Positions 30,286 through 40,866 are shown, counted from the stretch's first letter. The stretch: 64,000 nt of DNA from Mycobacterium aquaticum (GCF_002086485.1 NZ_MVHF01000001.1:62001-126000); one strand, 5' to 3'. The notes: generated by a model from the letters alone, not told the origin. Made by a program: numbers and translations.

Positions 30286-31434
30286 TCAGCGCCCGGTGGT
30301 GAACGCCGAGCGCGCCGCGATGCTCGCCAGGTGCCGGGTCAGCACGAACTCGGGAATCAGCACGCTGGCCCGGGTTGCTGCCGCGCCGAGGACCGCCGGG
30401 CGCAGATTCACGATCCGCCCGATCAGCCGCGACTCGCGCACGATCATCTGCACGCGGCGGCGCCGCTGCATCGCGAACTGCGCGAAAGCTGTCGGCAGGT
30501 CCGGAGCCCGGCCCGCCAGCTCACCCAGGACCGCTGCGTCCTCAAGCCCCTGACATCCGCCCTGGCCCAGATGGGGGCGCATCGGATGCGCGGCGTCCCC
30601 GGCGATCACCACGGGTCCACGCGCCCAGCACCTGGCCGGCGCGCGGTCATAAAGATCGTTGCGCAGCACCTCGGCCGGGTCTGCGGCGGCGAGCAAGGCG
30701 GGGATGGGCTCGGCCCAAGCCGCGAAGGCACGCTGCAGATAGGCCAACTCCCCGCCAGGGCTGGTGCGCCCCTCGGGCGCCCGCTCGGTCGCGAACCAAT
30801 ATGTGTGCTCGGAGCCCATCGGCACGTGCCCCACCTCTCGTCCGGCGGCCATCGTTTCGCCCGCCATGTCCGGGTCGATCCGATGTTTGGCCACGCCGCG
30901 CCACGCGGTGTAGCCGGCGTAGCGCCGAGCGAGCGGTCCGTTCAGATGTCGCGACACCACAGAATCGACACCGTCGGCACCGACCACGGCTGCCGCGTCG
31001 CGCGTCGAACCGTCCGACAAGGTGACGCGAACGCCGTCGGCGGTCGTCGTGAGGGCGCGCACGCCGACGCCGTATTCCACGGTGTCGGGTGACAACGGAC
31101 CGGTCAGGATGTCGGTGAGATCGGCGCGCCGGATCACCACAAGTGGTTCGCCGAGGGCGCGGATGAACCGTTCGGGCTCGGGACGACGTAGCCAGGTGCC
31201 GTCGTGCCGGCGCACCGCCCCGGCCGTTACCCGGCCACCCGCCGAGCGAACCGCGTCACCGAGGCCCAGCTCGTCGAGGGCGGCCAAAGCGTTGGGCCAG
31301 ATGCTGATTCCCGTACCCGCCGACGTGTCGTCGCGGGCCTCCAGGACGTGCACCTCGAATCCTTGGCGTTGCAACGCGACTGCGGTGGCCAGGCCGGTGA
31401 TCCCGGCTCCGACGACGAGTACGGACTGAGCCAT
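30286..31434 (-). CDS. FAD-dependent monooxygenase (aromatic hydroxylase type)
   Basis: A 382-aa class A flavoprotein monooxygenase. The dinucleotide fold is VLVVGAGITGLATAVALQRQ, the second FAD motif is VVIAGDAAHPMRPHLGQGG, and the middle motif with VVGADGVDSVVSRHL (DG fingerprint) binds FAD/NADPH. Such enzymes hydroxylate phenolic or heteroaromatic rings. ATG 31434 sits 6 nt after TACATT on the minus strand without an SD, so it is probably leaderless. It ends 4 nt from the convergent rpf gene. The substrate is unknown; no aromatic catabolic genes are adjacent. Confidence 0.85.
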   Translation of the reverse strand: MAQSVLVVGAGITGLATAVALQRQGFEVHVLEARDDTSAGTGISIWPNALAALDELGLGDAVRSAGGRVTAGAVRRHDGTWLRRPEPERFIRALGEPLVVIRRADLTDILTGPLSPDTVEYGVGVRALTTTADGVRVTLSDGSTRDAAAVVGADGVDSVVSRHLNGPLARRYAGYTAWRGVAKHRIDPDMAGETMAAGREVGHVPMGSEHTYWFATERAPEGRTSPGGELAYLQRAFAAWAEPIPALLAAADPAEVLRNDLYDRAPARCWARGPVVIAGDAAHPMRPHLGQGGCQGLEDAAVLGELAGRAPDLPTAFAQFAMQRRRRVQMIVRESRLIGRIVNLRPAVLGAAATRASVLIPEFVLTRHLASIAARSAFTTGR

Positions 31435-31532
31435 GGCTCGAATGTAGCCAAACGGGAGCACGCAGGTTCGTGCCGACCGCACCGGCCAGGTCACCCAGGT
31501 GGGCTGAGGCCACGCGGCTACCGTGAGTGACC

Positions 31533-33506
31533 ATGACGCCGTTTCACGATCTCGACGAGTACCTTGCATTGCCCCGGGTTTCCGGCCTTGCGGTGTCGCA
31601 GGATGGTTCGCGCGTGGTCACCACGGTCAGCGTGCTCAATGACAAACACACCGAATTCACCACGGCGATTTGGGAATTGGACGCGATGGGGAACCAGCCC
31701 GCGCGTCGGTTGACCCACGGCGCCAAGGGGGAGTCCGCACCGACGTTCACCAGCACCGGTGACCTGTTGTTCCTGGCTGCCCGCCCGGCGCCCGGCGGCG
31801 ACGACGACAAGGCGCCTGCGGCGGTGTGGCGATTGCCTGCCGCAGGCGGTGAAGCGGCCGAGATGCTGAGCATGCCGGGCGGCGTGAGTGCTGTGGCCAG
31901 TGCGCGCGCCGCCGAGGCCACCGTGGCCACCGCAGCACAGTTGGCCTCGGCCGAGAGCATTGACGAGGACAAGGCCCTGCGCGAACGGCGCAAGGACAAT
32001 GCGGTGTCGGCGGTGCTGCACACCGGGTATCCCGTCCGGTTCTGGGATCATGACCTCGGTCCCGACCAGCCCCACCTGATCGATGCCGACGGGCCGAACG
32101 ATCTCACCCCGCATCCCGCTGACGCGTTGCGCGAGACCACGTTCGACCTCAGCAGCGACGGGGATTTCCTCGTCACGTCCTGGCATGTGCCCGGGCCGGG
32201 CGTGTCCAACCGGTCCGTGCTGGTGCGTGTCGACCGGGTGTCCGGGACGCACACCGTCATCGCCGAGGACCCCGACGCCGAGCTGGAGCACCCCGTCATC
32301 GCGCCCGACGGCAGTTCCGTGGCGTTCACCAGGGAGACCCATTCGACCCCGACGGAAGCGCCGCGGATCACGCTGTGCTGCATGCGCTTCGGCGAAGACC
32401 ATGTCGAGATCACCGCGGATTGGGATCGCTGGCCCGCGTCTGTGGCGTGGGCGGCCGACTCGTCGGCGTTGATCGTCACCGCCGACGATGCCGGGCGTCG
32501 GCCCATCTTCGCGGTGGACCCGCTCAGCGGCACGGTCGCCAAACTCACCGACGACGACTACGCCTACACCGACGTGTGCCCCGCACCGGACGGCGTCATC
32601 TACGCACTGCGCAGCTCGTATGCCGTGCCGCCGCATCCGATACGGCTCGACCCCGACGGCACGATCACCGAGTTGCCGTGCGTCGAGATTCCCGAAATCC
32701 CCGGAACCCTCACTGAATTGGTCGCCACCGCCGCCGACGGGACCCCGATCCGTTCATGGTTGACGCTGCCCGAGGGCGACGAACCGGCAGAACTGGTGTT
32801 GTGGATCCACGGGGGACCGTTGGGCAGCTGGAACACCTGGCACTGGCGGTGGAATCCGTGGTTGCTCACCGCGCACGGCTATGCGGTGCTGATGCCCGAT
32901 CCGGGCCTGTCGACGGGCTATGGGCAGCGGTTCATCCAAAGAGGTTGGGGCGCATGGGGTGCCGAGCCGTACACCGATCTTATGACCGCCGTCGACGCGG
33001 CAGCTGAGCACCCGCGGATCGACGAATCACGCTCGGCGGCGATGGGCGGTTCGTTCGGCGGCTACATGGCCAACTGGATCGCGGGGCAGACCGACCGGTT
33101 CGACGCGATCGTCACGCACGCCAGCCTGTGGGCGCTCGACCAGTTCGGGCCGACCACCGACAGCGCGTTCTGGTGGGCTCGCGAGATGACACCCGAAATG
33201 ACGCAGCGCAATTCACCACACTCCCACGTCGGACGGATCCACACGCCGATGCTCGTCATCCACGGGGACAAGGACTATCGCGTACCCATCGGCGAAGGCC
33301 TGCGGCTCTGGTACGAGCTGCTGTCGTCCTCGGGTCTACCCGCCGACGAGAACGGCCAGAGCCCGCACCGCTTCCTGTACTACCCGACGGAGAACCACTG
33401 GGTGCTCGCGCCGCAACACGCCAAGATCTGGTACCAGGTGGTGACGGCGTTTCTCGGTCAGCACCTGCGCGACGAGGACGCTCGGTTGCCTGATCTGCTC
33501 GGGTAG
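31533..33506 (+). CDS. Prolyl oligopeptidase (S9)-family peptidase
   Basis: A 657-aa S9C-like serine peptidase. The N-terminal part (about 10-390) is a beta-propeller with repeated strands (SGLAVSQDGSRVVTTVSV). The C-terminal alpha/beta-hydrolase has the nucleophile in AMGGSFGGYMA, Asp in VIHGDKDYRVP and His in TENHWVL. It has no signal peptide, so it is probably cytosolic and cleaves short peptides. ATG 31533 is chosen over GTG 31527 because it lies 8 nt after a TACCGT -10 without SD, fitting a leaderless message. It is followed by the reductase-like gene 10 nt downstream. Confidence 0.85.
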   Translation: MTPFHDLDEYLALPRVSGLAVSQDGSRVVTTVSVLNDKHTEFTTAIWELDAMGNQPARRLTHGAKGESAPTFTSTGDLLFLAARPAPGGDDDKAPAAVWRLPAAGGEAAEMLSMPGGVSAVASARAAEATVATAAQLASAESIDEDKALRERRKDNAVSAVLHTGYPVRFWDHDLGPDQPHLIDADGPNDLTPHPADALRETTFDLSSDGDFLVTSWHVPGPGVSNRSVLVRVDRVSGTHTVIAEDPDAELEHPVIAPDGSSVAFTRETHSTPTEAPRITLCCMRFGEDHVEITADWDRWPASVAWAADSSALIVTADDAGRRPIFAVDPLSGTVAKLTDDDYAYTDVCPAPDGVIYALRSSYAVPPHPIRLDPDGTITELPCVEIPEIPGTLTELVATAADGTPIRSWLTLPEGDEPAELVLWIHGGPLGSWNTWHWRWNPWLLTAHGYAVLMPDPGLSTGYGQRFIQRGWGAWGAEPYTDLMTAVDAAAEHPRIDESRSAAMGGSFGGYMANWIAGQTDRFDAIVTHASLWALDQFGPTTDSAFWWAREMTPEMTQRNSPHSHVGRIHTPMLVIHGDKDYRVPIGEGLRLWYELLSSSGLPADENGQSPHRFLYYPTENHWVLAPQHAKIWYQVVTAFLGQHLRDEDARLPDLLG

Positions 33507-33516
33507 CGTCGGTGTG

Positions 33517-34803
33517 ATGACCCAGCGTGAGTTCGATCTGGTGCTGTACGGGGCGACCGGGTTCGCAGGCAAGCTCACGGCCGAATACCTCGCCCGGTCG
33601 GGTGCCCAGGCGCGGATCGCCCTGGCAGGCCGGTCGGAGGAAAGGTTGCGGGCGGTCCGTGACAGCCTCGGTGCGGGAGCCCGGGATTGGCCGCTGCTCA
33701 CCGCTGACGCGTCGGTGCCGGCCACCCTGGACGCGATGGCCGCCCGCACTCAGGTGGTGGTGACCGCCGTCGGGCCCTACACGAAATACGGCCTGCCATT
33801 GGTGGCGGCATGTGCCGAGGCCGGAACGGACTATGCCGATCTCACCGGCGAGACCATGTTCATCCGCGAGAGCATCGATCAGTTCCACAAACAGGCGCTC
33901 GACACCGGGGCCCGGATCGTGCACTCGTGCGGATTCGATTCGGTCCCATCGGATCTCACCACCTATGCGCTGTACCGGCGGGCTGCGGCCGACGGCGCGG
34001 GTCACCTCGGCGACACCGATCTGGTGGTGCGTACATTGGCCGGAGGCGTGTCGGGCGGCACGGTGGCCTCGACGATGGAGTTCATGCGGACGTCGTCGCG
34101 GGACCCGCACGCCCGACAGCTGATGAACGACCCATACACGCTGAGCCCCGACCGTGCTGCCGAGCCCGAACTCGGTGGCCAGCCCGACATCCGGTGGCGC
34201 CGCGGCGGCGAGATCGCACCCGAGCTGGCGGGCTACTGGACGGGCGCCTTCGCGATGGCGGGGCCGAACACCCGAATCGTGCGGCGCAGCAACGCGCTCC
34301 TCGACTATGCCTACGGCCGCCGGTTCGCCTACAGCGAGCAGATGAGCCTGGGCCGCTCCCTCGCTGCACCGCTCGCGGCCGCCGTGGTCACCGGATCCAG
34401 TGCGGTGGCCCTCGGGCTGGGCGGCCGCTACTTCGACCGGCTGCCCGCCACCCTGGTCGAACGGGTGGCACCCAAACCGGGCACCGGCCCCAGCGAACAA
34501 ACTCGCATGCGTGGGCGCTACCGCGTCGAGACGTACACGACAACGTCGTCGGGTGCGCGCTACGTGGCGTCGATGGCCCAGCAGGGCGACCCCGGATATC
34601 AGGCCACCGCGGTGCTGCTCGGCGAATGCGGATTGGCCCTGGCGCTGGATCGCGACAAGCTCTCCGACCTGCGCGGTGTGCTCACTCCGGCGGCCGCGAT
34701 GGGCGATGCGCTGCTGGCCCGATTCCCTGCTGCCGACGTGCAATTGGAGACCACCGCGCTGAGGAGAACCGAAATGATCGGGGCGCGCGGAACACCTGTG
34801 TAA
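33517..34803 (+). CDS. Saccharopine dehydrogenase-like / trans-acting enoyl reductase family protein
   Basis: A 428-aa protein of the saccharopine-dehydrogenase-like family, the orthologue by position of Rv2449c beside valS. The N-terminal Rossmann fold is FDLVLYGATGFAGKLTAEYL. DYADLTGETMFIRESID and HSCGFDSVPSDLTTYAL are family hallmarks, and a hydrophobic stretch with LGRSLAAPLAAAVVTGSS may touch the membrane. Relatives act as trans enoyl reductases in phthiocerol lipid synthesis, but the function of this copy is not established. ATG 33517 lies 7 nt after TAGCGT (leaderless pattern); GTG 33514 is the alternative. Confidence 0.82.
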   Translation: MTQREFDLVLYGATGFAGKLTAEYLARSGAQARIALAGRSEERLRAVRDSLGAGARDWPLLTADASVPATLDAMAARTQVVVTAVGPYTKYGLPLVAACAEAGTDYADLTGETMFIRESIDQFHKQALDTGARIVHSCGFDSVPSDLTTYALYRRAAADGAGHLGDTDLVVRTLAGGVSGGTVASTMEFMRTSSRDPHARQLMNDPYTLSPDRAAEPELGGQPDIRWRRGGEIAPELAGYWTGAFAMAGPNTRIVRRSNALLDYAYGRRFAYSEQMSLGRSLAAPLAAAVVTGSSAVALGLGGRYFDRLPATLVERVAPKPGTGPSEQTRMRGRYRVETYTTTSSGARYVASMAQQGDPGYQATAVLLGECGLALALDRDKLSDLRGVLTPAAAMGDALLARFPAADVQLETTALRRTEMIGARGTPV

Positions 34804-34870
34804 CAAGATCAATTCGACTAGGGTCGTCGGCGAGGACTTCATCAACGCCAGCAACGAAGGTGGGAACAAT

Positions 34871-35488
34871 ATGGCCGATCTGAACGACCTCTTCGCACAG
34901 ATTCCCGTAGCGGAGATTGCAAACAAGCTCGGCGCCGATGAAGGCGAGGTGAACAACGCCATCAAGACGCTGGTTCCCGCGCTCGTCGGCGGCGTGCAGC
35001 AGAACGTGCAGGCCGAGGACATCGATTCGAGCAACCTGGAGTCCGCGGTCACCGCGCAGGGCGCAAGCGGTCTGCTCGACGGCGGGGTGAAGGTCGACGA
35101 CGTGGACCAGAAGGAGGGCGACCAGCTGGTCGCCCACATCTTCGGCGGCAACGACAGCGGGCAGGTGGCCTCGGCGCTGGCCGGCACGGGTGCCGGCGGT
35201 GGCGACCTCATCAAGAAGTTGCTGCCCATCCTGACCCCGATCGTGCTGGCCTACATCGGCAAGCAGTTCGCCCAGAAGAACGCGCCTGCCGAGCCGGCGG
35301 CCCAGGCATCCGGCGGCGGCGGGCTCGGGGACATCCTCGGCAGCATCCTTGGCGGCGCGAACGCAGGCGGCGGCGCCGCGAACAATCCGCTGGGCAGCAT
35401 CCTCGGCAGCGTGCTTGGCGGTGGCGGCGGAGGCCAGGGCAACGCGATCGGCGAGATCCTCGGCGGCCTGCTGGGTGGGAAGAAGTAG
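34871..35488 (+). CDS. DUF937 domain protein, Gly-rich C-terminus
   Basis: A 205-aa protein matching the DUF937 (YidB-like) family. It starts MADLNDLFAQIPVAEIANKL with a helical N-terminal domain (about 1-130) containing NNAIKTLVPALVGGVQQNV and GNDSGQVASAL. A Gly-rich tail of LGDILGSILGG-type repeats (about 150-205) follows. No signal peptide is seen. A GAAGGTGGG Shine-Dalgarno precedes ATG 34871, and a likely -10 TAGGGT lies at 34819-34824. Function unknown. It sits between the reductase-like gene and valS, each with its own promoter. Confidence 0.82.
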   Translation: MADLNDLFAQIPVAEIANKLGADEGEVNNAIKTLVPALVGGVQQNVQAEDIDSSNLESAVTAQGASGLLDGGVKVDDVDQKEGDQLVAHIFGGNDSGQVASALAGTGAGGGDLIKKLLPILTPIVLAYIGKQFAQKNAPAEPAAQASGGGGLGDILGSILGGANAGGGAANNPLGSILGSVLGGGGGGQGNAIGEILGGLLGGKK

Positions 35489-35575
35489 CTCCGGCGATCG
35501 GTTTCCGCGCAAGCCCCCTGTCGTCGGCGAATAACGCGACGTCGGGGGCTTTAGCGTATCCGGGCGACTCCTTCC

Positions 35576-35581
35576 TAGAAT
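35576..35581 (+). promoter_or_regulatory. valS -10 hexamer (leaderless)
   Basis: TAGAAT lies 6 nt before the valS GTG with no Shine-Dalgarno between, predicting a leaderless valS-folC-DUF4233 transcript. Confidence 0.65.
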
Positions 35582-35587
35582 GGCGCG

Positions 35588-38239
35588 GTGACCTCCACCC
35601 CTGACAATCGCGCCGACGCCCTCCCCAAGTCCTGGGAGCCGGGTGCGGTAGAAGCCGAGCTGTACCAGGGCTGGGTGGATGCCGGTTACTTCACCGCGGA
35701 CGCCTCGAGTGACAAGCCTGCCTACTCGATCGTGCTGCCGCCGCCGAATGTGACCGGCAGCCTGCACATGGGCCATGCCCTGGACCACACCTTGATGGAC
35801 GTGCTGACCCGGCGTAAGCGGATGCAGGGCTATGAAGTGCTGTGGCTGCCCGGCATGGACCACGCCGGCATCGCCACTCAGACCCTGGTCGAGAAGCAAC
35901 TCGCCACCGACGGCAAGACCAAGGAAGACTTCGGCCGGGAACTGTTCGTCGAGAAGGTGTGGGACTGGAAGCGTGAGTCCGGCGGCACCATCGGCGCCCA
36001 GATGCGCCGCCTCGGCGACGGCGTGGACTGGAGCCGCGACCGGTTCACCATGGACGACGGCCTGTCCCGCGCGGTCCGCACGATCTTCAAGCGCCTGTTC
36101 GACGCCGGGCTGATCTACCAGGCCGAGCGACTCGTCAACTGGTCACCCGTGCTGGAGACCGCGATCAGCGATCTCGAGGTCAAGTACGAGGACGTCGAGG
36201 GCGAACTCGTGTCGTTCCGGTACGGCTCGATGAACGACGACGAGCCCCACATCGTGGTGGCCACCACTCGCGTCGAAACCATGCTGGGCGACACCGCGAT
36301 TGCCGTGCACCCAGACGACCAGCGCTACCGCCATCTGGTCGGCACCACATTGCCGCACCCGTTCTTCGACCGCGAGATGATCATCGTCGCCGACACCCAC
36401 GTCGACCCCGAATTCGGTACGGGCGCAGTCAAAGTCACGCCCGCGCACGATCCGAATGACTTCGAGATCGGGCTGCGCCACCAGCTGCCGATGCCGACCA
36501 TCATGGACAGCAAGGGCCGGATCGCCGACACCGGAACGCAATTCGACGAGATGGACCGGTTCGAGGCCCGCGTCAAGGTGCGCGAGGCGCTGGCCGAGCA
36601 GGGCCGGATCGTCGCCGAGAAGCGTCCGTACCTGCACAGCGTGGGGCACTCGGAGCGCAGCGGCGAGCCCATCGAACCGCGGCTGTCGCTGCAGTGGTGG
36701 GTCAAGGTGGAGAGCCTGGCCAAGGCCGCCGGTGACGCGGTGCGCGGTGGCGACACCGTGATCCACCCGCCGAGCCTGGAGCCCCGGTGGTTCGCCTGGG
36801 TCGACGACATGCACGACTGGTGTATCTCGCGGCAGCTGTGGTGGGGCCACCGCATCCCGATCTGGCACGGCCCGAACGGCGAGACGGTGTGCGTCGGGCC
36901 CGACGAGACCCCGCCGGAAGGCTGGGAGCAGGACCCCGACGTGCTCGACACCTGGTTCTCGTCGGCGCTGTGGCCGTTCTCGACCATGGGATGGCCCGAC
37001 CACACGGCCGACCTGGCCAAGTTCTATCCCACCAGCGTGCTGGTCACCGGCTACGACATCATCTTCTTCTGGGTGGCCCGCATGATGATGTTCGGCACCT
37101 TCGTCGGTGACGACCCGGCGATCACGCTGGAGGGCAAGCGTGGCCGCCAGGTGCCGTTCGAAAATGTGTTCCTGCACGGCCTGATTCGCGACGAGTTCGG
37201 CCGCAAGATGAGCAAGTCGCGGGGCAATGGCATCGATCCGCTGGAGTGGGTCGAGAAGTTCGGCGCCGACGCGCTGCGGTTCACCCTCGCGCGCGGTGCG
37301 AGCCCCGGCGGCGACCTCTCGATCGGCGAGGACCACGCCCGTGCCTCACGTAACTTCGCCACCAAGCTGTTCAACGCGACCCGGTTCGCGCTGATGAACG
37401 GCGCGGCCCCGGCGCCGCTGCCGCCGGCGGCCGAGTTGACCGACGCCGACCGCTGGATTCTCGGCCGGTTGGAAGAGGTCCGCGCCGAGGTCGACGAAGC
37501 GCTCGACTCCTACCAGTTCAACCGGGCCTGCGAGGCGCTGTACCACTTCGCCTGGGACGAGTTCTGCGACTGGTACGTCGAGCTGGCCAAGGTGCAGATC
37601 TTCGGCGGTTTGCCGCACACCACGGCAGTGCTCGCGGCAGTCCTCGACACGCTGCTCAAGCTGCTGCATCCGGTGATGCCGTTCGTCACCGAGACGCTGT
37701 GGAAGACCCTCACCGGTGGCGAGTCGGTGGTGATCGCGGCGTGGCCGGAACCGTCCGGCTTCGCCCCGGATCCTGTTGCGACACAACGCATCACCGATAT
37801 GCAAAAGCTCATCACCGAGGTGCGGCGGTTCCGCAGCGATCAGGGGCTGGCCGACCGGCAGAAGGTGCCCGCGCGGTTGTCCGACATCGCCGCGGCGCAG
37901 CTCGCCGAGCAGCTCCCCGCGATCACGTCCCTGGCGTGGCTGACCGAGGCAGGGGACGGGTTCACGCCGTCGGCCGCCGTCGAGGTGCGGTTGTCGCAGA
38001 CCACCGTCGTGGTCGAGGTGGACACGTCGGGCGCCGTCGACGTCGCCGCCGAACGCCGCCGATTGGAAAAAGACCTGGCCGTCGCGCAGAAGGAAATGGC
38101 CACCACCGCAGCCAAACTCGGCAACGACGCGTTCCTGGCCAAGGCGCCCGCCGAGGTGGTCGACAAGATCCGTGGTCGCCAGCAGGTGGCCACCGAGGAG
38201 GTCGAACGCATCACCGCGCGCCTGGCCGGGCTCAAATGA
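35588..38239 (+). CDS. valS: Valyl-tRNA synthetase
   Basis: An 883-aa class I aminoacyl-tRNA synthetase that charges tRNA-Val with valine and edits misactivated threonine. The HIGH motif appears as HMGH (about 58-61) after [11 protein letters not shown], and KMSKS is at about 540. The editing domain spans roughly 200-360, and a C-terminal coiled coil starts near [18 protein letters not shown]. The GTG start is leaderless-like. It overlaps folC by 4 nt and heads an operon with folC and the DUF4233 gene, as in M. tuberculosis (Rv2448c-Rv2446c). Confidence 0.97.
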   Translation: MTSTPDNRADALPKSWEPGAVEAELYQGWVDAGYFTADASSDKPAYSIVLPPPNVTGSLHMGHALDHTLMDVLTRRKRMQGYEVLWLPGMDHAGIATQTLVEKQLATDGKTKEDFGRELFVEKVWDWKRESGGTIGAQMRRLGDGVDWSRDRFTMDDGLSRAVRTIFKRLFDAGLIYQAERLVNWSPVLETAISDLEVKYEDVEGELVSFRYGSMNDDEPHIVVATTRVETMLGDTAIAVHPDDQRYRHLVGTTLPHPFFDREMIIVADTHVDPEFGTGAVKVTPAHDPNDFEIGLRHQLPMPTIMDSKGRIADTGTQFDEMDRFEARVKVREALAEQGRIVAEKRPYLHSVGHSERSGEPIEPRLSLQWWVKVESLAKAAGDAVRGGDTVIHPPSLEPRWFAWVDDMHDWCISRQLWWGHRIPIWHGPNGETVCVGPDETPPEGWEQDPDVLDTWFSSALWPFSTMGWPDHTADLAKFYPTSVLVTGYDIIFFWVARMMMFGTFVGDDPAITLEGKRGRQVPFENVFLHGLIRDEFGRKMSKSRGNGIDPLEWVEKFGADALRFTLARGASPGGDLSIGEDHARASRNFATKLFNATRFALMNGAAPAPLPPAAELTDADRWILGRLEEVRAEVDEALDSYQFNRACEALYHFAWDEFCDWYVELAKVQIFGGLPHTTAVLAAVLDTLLKLLHPVMPFVTETLWKTLTGGESVVIAAWPEPSGFAPDPVATQRITDMQKLITEVRRFRSDQGLADRQKVPARLSDIAAAQLAEQLPAITSLAWLTEAGDGFTPSAAVEVRLSQTTVVVEVDTSGAVDVAAERRRLEKDLAVAQKEMATTAAKLGNDAFLAKAPAEVVDKIRGRQQVATEEVERITARLAGLK

Positions 38240-39657
38240 CGGATCCGGGGACCGACCCGATTCCATCGCCGGACGAGATCGCCGCGTTGCTTCAGGTCGA
38301 GCATCTGCTCGACCAGCGGTGGCCGGAGACGAAGCTGGAACCCAGCACCACCCGGATCGTCGCGCTGCTGGAGCTGCTGGGTTCACCGCAGCGGGCGTAC
38401 CCGTCCATCCACGTCGCGGGTACCAACGGCAAGACCTCGGTGTGCCGGATCATCGACGCGCTGCTGACCGCTCTGCACCGGCGGACCGGGCGCACCACCA
38501 GCCCGCACCTGCAGTCCGCGGTGGAGCGCATTTCCATTGACGGCAAACCGATCTCGCCCGCCACCTATGTCGAGACCTACCGCGAGATCGAGCCGTTCGT
38601 GCTGCTCGTCGATCAGCAGTCCGAAGCGGCGGGCGGGCCGAAGATGAGCAAGTTCGAGGTGCTCACCGCGATGGCCTTCGCGGCATTCGCCGATGCGCCG
38701 GTCGACGTCGCCGTCATCGAGACCGGTATGGGCGGCCGATGGGATGCCACCAACGTCGTCAACGCGCCCGTCGCGGTGATCACGCCGATCGGTCTCGACC
38801 ACACCGACTACCTCGGTGACACGCTCGCCGAGATCGCGGGGGAGAAGGCGGGGATCATCACCCGCCAGCCCGACGATCTGGTGCCGACCGACACCGTTGC
38901 GGTCATTGCCCAGCAGCCGCCCGAGGCGATGGAGGTACTGCTGGCCGAGACGGTGCGCGCGGACGCCGCGGTGGCCCGGGAGAACTCGGAGTTCGCGGTG
39001 TTGGGTCGCCAGGTCGCCATCGGTGGCCAGCTGTTGGAACTGCAGGGCCTCGGCGGGGTGTACTCCGACATCTTCCTGCCGCTGCACGGCGAGCACCAGG
39101 CGCACAACGCGGTGGTCGCACTGGCGGCGGTCGAGGCGTTCTTCGGTGCAGGCGCCGACCGCCAACTCGACATCGACGCGGTGCGGGCCGGTTTCGCGGC
39201 GGTGCGCACCCCCGGCCGACTGGAGCGGATGCGAAGTGCGCCAACGGTTTTCATCGATGCCGCACACAATCCCGCCGGCGCGCAGGCGCTGACCGAAGCC
39301 TTGCGCGAGGAGTTCGACTTCCGCTACCTGGTGGGGGTGGTGTCGGTGCTGGCCGACAAGGACGTCGACGGCATCCTGACCGCGCTCGAGCCGGCGTTCG
39401 ATCAACTCGTGGTGACCCACAACGGCTCACCACGCGCCCTCGACGTCGAGTCGCTGGCGCAACGTGCCGAGGAGCGCTTCGGCCAGGACCGGGTCATTAC
39501 GGCGGCCACGCTGCCCGACGCCATCGAAATCGCCACCGCGCTGGTCGAGGACGCCGGAGCCGAGGGCGAGGGCCTGTCCGGGGCGGGCATGGTGATCACC
39601 GGTTCGGTGGTGACGGCCGGCGCCGCACGCACCCTCTTCGGGAAGGACCCACAGTGA
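38236..39657 (+). CDS. folC: Folylpolyglutamate synthase / dihydrofolate synthase
   Basis: A 473-aa Mur-ligase-type enzyme that adds glutamate to dihydropteroate and folates. The P-loop is [13 protein letters not shown], and the ATPase/carbamoyl-Lys region includes [19 protein letters not shown] and [15 protein letters not shown]. The C-terminal ligase domain starts near [12 protein letters not shown] 38236 overlaps the valS stop (ATGA); the longer open frame upstream is the valS gene read out of frame. Length is normal for mycobacterial FolC. Confidence 0.94.
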   Translation: MTDPGTDPIPSPDEIAALLQVEHLLDQRWPETKLEPSTTRIVALLELLGSPQRAYPSIHVAGTNGKTSVCRIIDALLTALHRRTGRTTSPHLQSAVERISIDGKPISPATYVETYREIEPFVLLVDQQSEAAGGPKMSKFEVLTAMAFAAFADAPVDVAVIETGMGGRWDATNVVNAPVAVITPIGLDHTDYLGDTLAEIAGEKAGIITRQPDDLVPTDTVAVIAQQPPEAMEVLLAETVRADAAVARENSEFAVLGRQVAIGGQLLELQGLGGVYSDIFLPLHGEHQAHNAVVALAAVEAFFGAGADRQLDIDAVRAGFAAVRTPGRLERMRSAPTVFIDAAHNPAGAQALTEALREEFDFRYLVGVVSVLADKDVDGILTALEPAFDQLVVTHNGSPRALDVESLAQRAEERFGQDRVITAATLPDAIEIATALVEDAGAEGEGLSGAGMVITGSVVTAGAARTLFGKDPQ

Positions 39658-40037
39658 GTACGCCACCTGATCCGTGGAAGAGCTTCCGCGGCGTCATGGC
39701 CGGAACCCTGATCCTCGAAGCCATCGTCGTGCTGCTGGCCCTGCCGGTTGTCGCAACCGGCGCAAACGGGCTGACCGTGTGGTCCGGAGGCTATCTGGTC
39801 GGGCTTGCGGTGGTCCTCATCCTGATGGCAGGCATGCAGGGCAGGCCGTGGGCGCTCTGGGTGAACTTGGGACTGCAGTTCGTGGTGATCGCCGGGGTGG
39901 TGATCCACGCCGGGATCGGCTTCATCGGCCTGGTGTTCCTGCTGGTCTGGCTGCTGATCCTGTATCTGCGCGGAGAGGTGAAGCGGCGGCAGGCCCGTGG
40001 CCTGTTGCCCGGCCAACAGGATTCTCCGGAAAGCTGA
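39654..40037 (+). CDS. DUF4233 small membrane protein (Rv2446c-like)
   Basis: A 127-aa protein with three to four hydrophobic helices (VMAGTLILEAIVVLLALPVV, YLVGLAVVLILMAG, LQFVVIAGVVIHAG, LVFLLVWLLILYL) and a basic C-terminus. It starts at GTG 39654, overlapping the folC stop by 4 nt. It is conserved after folC in mycobacteria and matches DUF4233. The function is unknown; the strict link with folC suggests a membrane role connected to folate or to expression of the operon, but this is only context. Confidence 0.85.
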   Translation: MSTPPDPWKSFRGVMAGTLILEAIVVLLALPVVATGANGLTVWSGGYLVGLAVVLILMAGMQGRPWALWVNLGLQFVVIAGVVIHAGIGFIGLVFLLVWLLILYLRGEVKRRQARGLLPGQQDSPES

Positions 40038-40098
40038 CGACGCCGCCACCGGCCGCCGATGATTGTCAGATATTGACGCCGGCGACGGGAGTGGTGCG

Positions 40099-40842
40099 GT
40101 GGGCCTTACATTTTCGCGGCGCCGCTGGTTCGGGCTCGTCGGCGTCGGTGCGGCGACAGCGTTGGCAGCCTGCGGCAAGCCCGCATCGGAGGGCGGCGCC
40201 GACACGGTGACCGTTCCACCGGGGGAGGTGTTCGTCACCGAGTCCCCGCGACCGGTGATCACCAACCCCGACATGGCGCTGCAGCAATTGCGCGACGGCA
40301 ACCGCAGGTTCGTCGACGCCCAGATGCGCAACCCGAACCGGGATCCGGCCATCCGGCTGTCGTTGTCGAAGTCTCAGCAGCCCTTTGCGGTGGTGCTCAG
40401 CTGCTCGGACTCCCGGCTGCCCCCAGAGGTGATCTTCGACCAGGGTCTGGGCGACCTGTTCGTCGCGCGCGTCGCCGGCAACATCGTCGACGCCGCGTTG
40501 CTGGACAGCATCGAGTACGGCGTCGCGCATCTGGGCGCGCCTCTGGTGGTCGTCATGGGCCACCAGAGCTGCGGTGCGGTGTCGGCGACGCTCAAGACCG
40601 TTCAGGACCACAAGGCGCCCGAAGAAGACATGAAGGCGTTGGTCTCGGCGATCACGCCTGCCATCGCCGTTGCCGAGCAGCGGCAGGGCGACCTGCTGGA
40701 CAACACCGTGCGGGCCAATGCCGAGTTGTCGAAGGACGCGATCGTGGCGACATCGGTGATCCGTGACCGGCTGAATTCCGGTGCGGTCAAGGTCGTCACC
40801 GCGTACTACAGCCTCGATACGGGAGTGGCGACGATCGCTTGA
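40099..40842 (+). CDS. Exported beta-carbonic anhydrase (Tat lipoprotein)
   Basis: A 247-aa beta-class carbonic anhydrase interconverting CO2 and bicarbonate. Zinc ligands are in VLSCSDSRLPP (Cys, with Asp-Arg dyad) and MGHQSCGAVS (His, Cys). The N-terminus FSRRRWFGLVGVGAATALAAC combines a twin-arginine motif with a lipobox, so the enzyme is probably folded, exported by Tat and lipid-anchored. GTG 40099 is chosen because GGGAG lies 7 nt upstream and it places the Tat motif near the start; a TTG at 40063 is the other possibility. It sits between the valS operon and ndk. Confidence 0.87.
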   Translation: MGLTFSRRRWFGLVGVGAATALAACGKPASEGGADTVTVPPGEVFVTESPRPVITNPDMALQQLRDGNRRFVDAQMRNPNRDPAIRLSLSKSQQPFAVVLSCSDSRLPPEVIFDQGLGDLFVARVAGNIVDAALLDSIEYGVAHLGAPLVVVMGHQSCGAVSATLKTVQDHKAPEEDMKALVSAITPAIAVAEQRQGDLLDNTVRANAELSKDAIVATSVIRDRLNSGAVKVVTAYYSLDTGVATIA

Positions 40843-40853
40843 ACGGCAGCCGG

Positions 40854-40859
40854 TACGCT
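40854..40859 (+). promoter_or_regulatory. ndk -10 hexamer (leaderless)
   Basis: TACGCT lies 7 nt before the ndk GTG and no Shine-Dalgarno is seen, predicting a leaderless ndk mRNA. Confidence 0.65.
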
Positions 40860-40866
40860 GTGCGCC

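Noticed and set aside
33256..35229. A 657-codon minus-strand frame opposite the S9 peptidase end, the reductase-like gene and the DUF937 gene
   Set aside because: It crosses three plus-strand genes that have motifs and start signals. No RBS and no family pattern.
40063..40098. TTG 40063 as the carbonic anhydrase start
   Set aside because: GTG 40099 has a GGGAG ribosome-binding site 7 nt upstream and places the Tat/lipobox signal at the N-terminus; TTG would bury it behind 12 polar residues.
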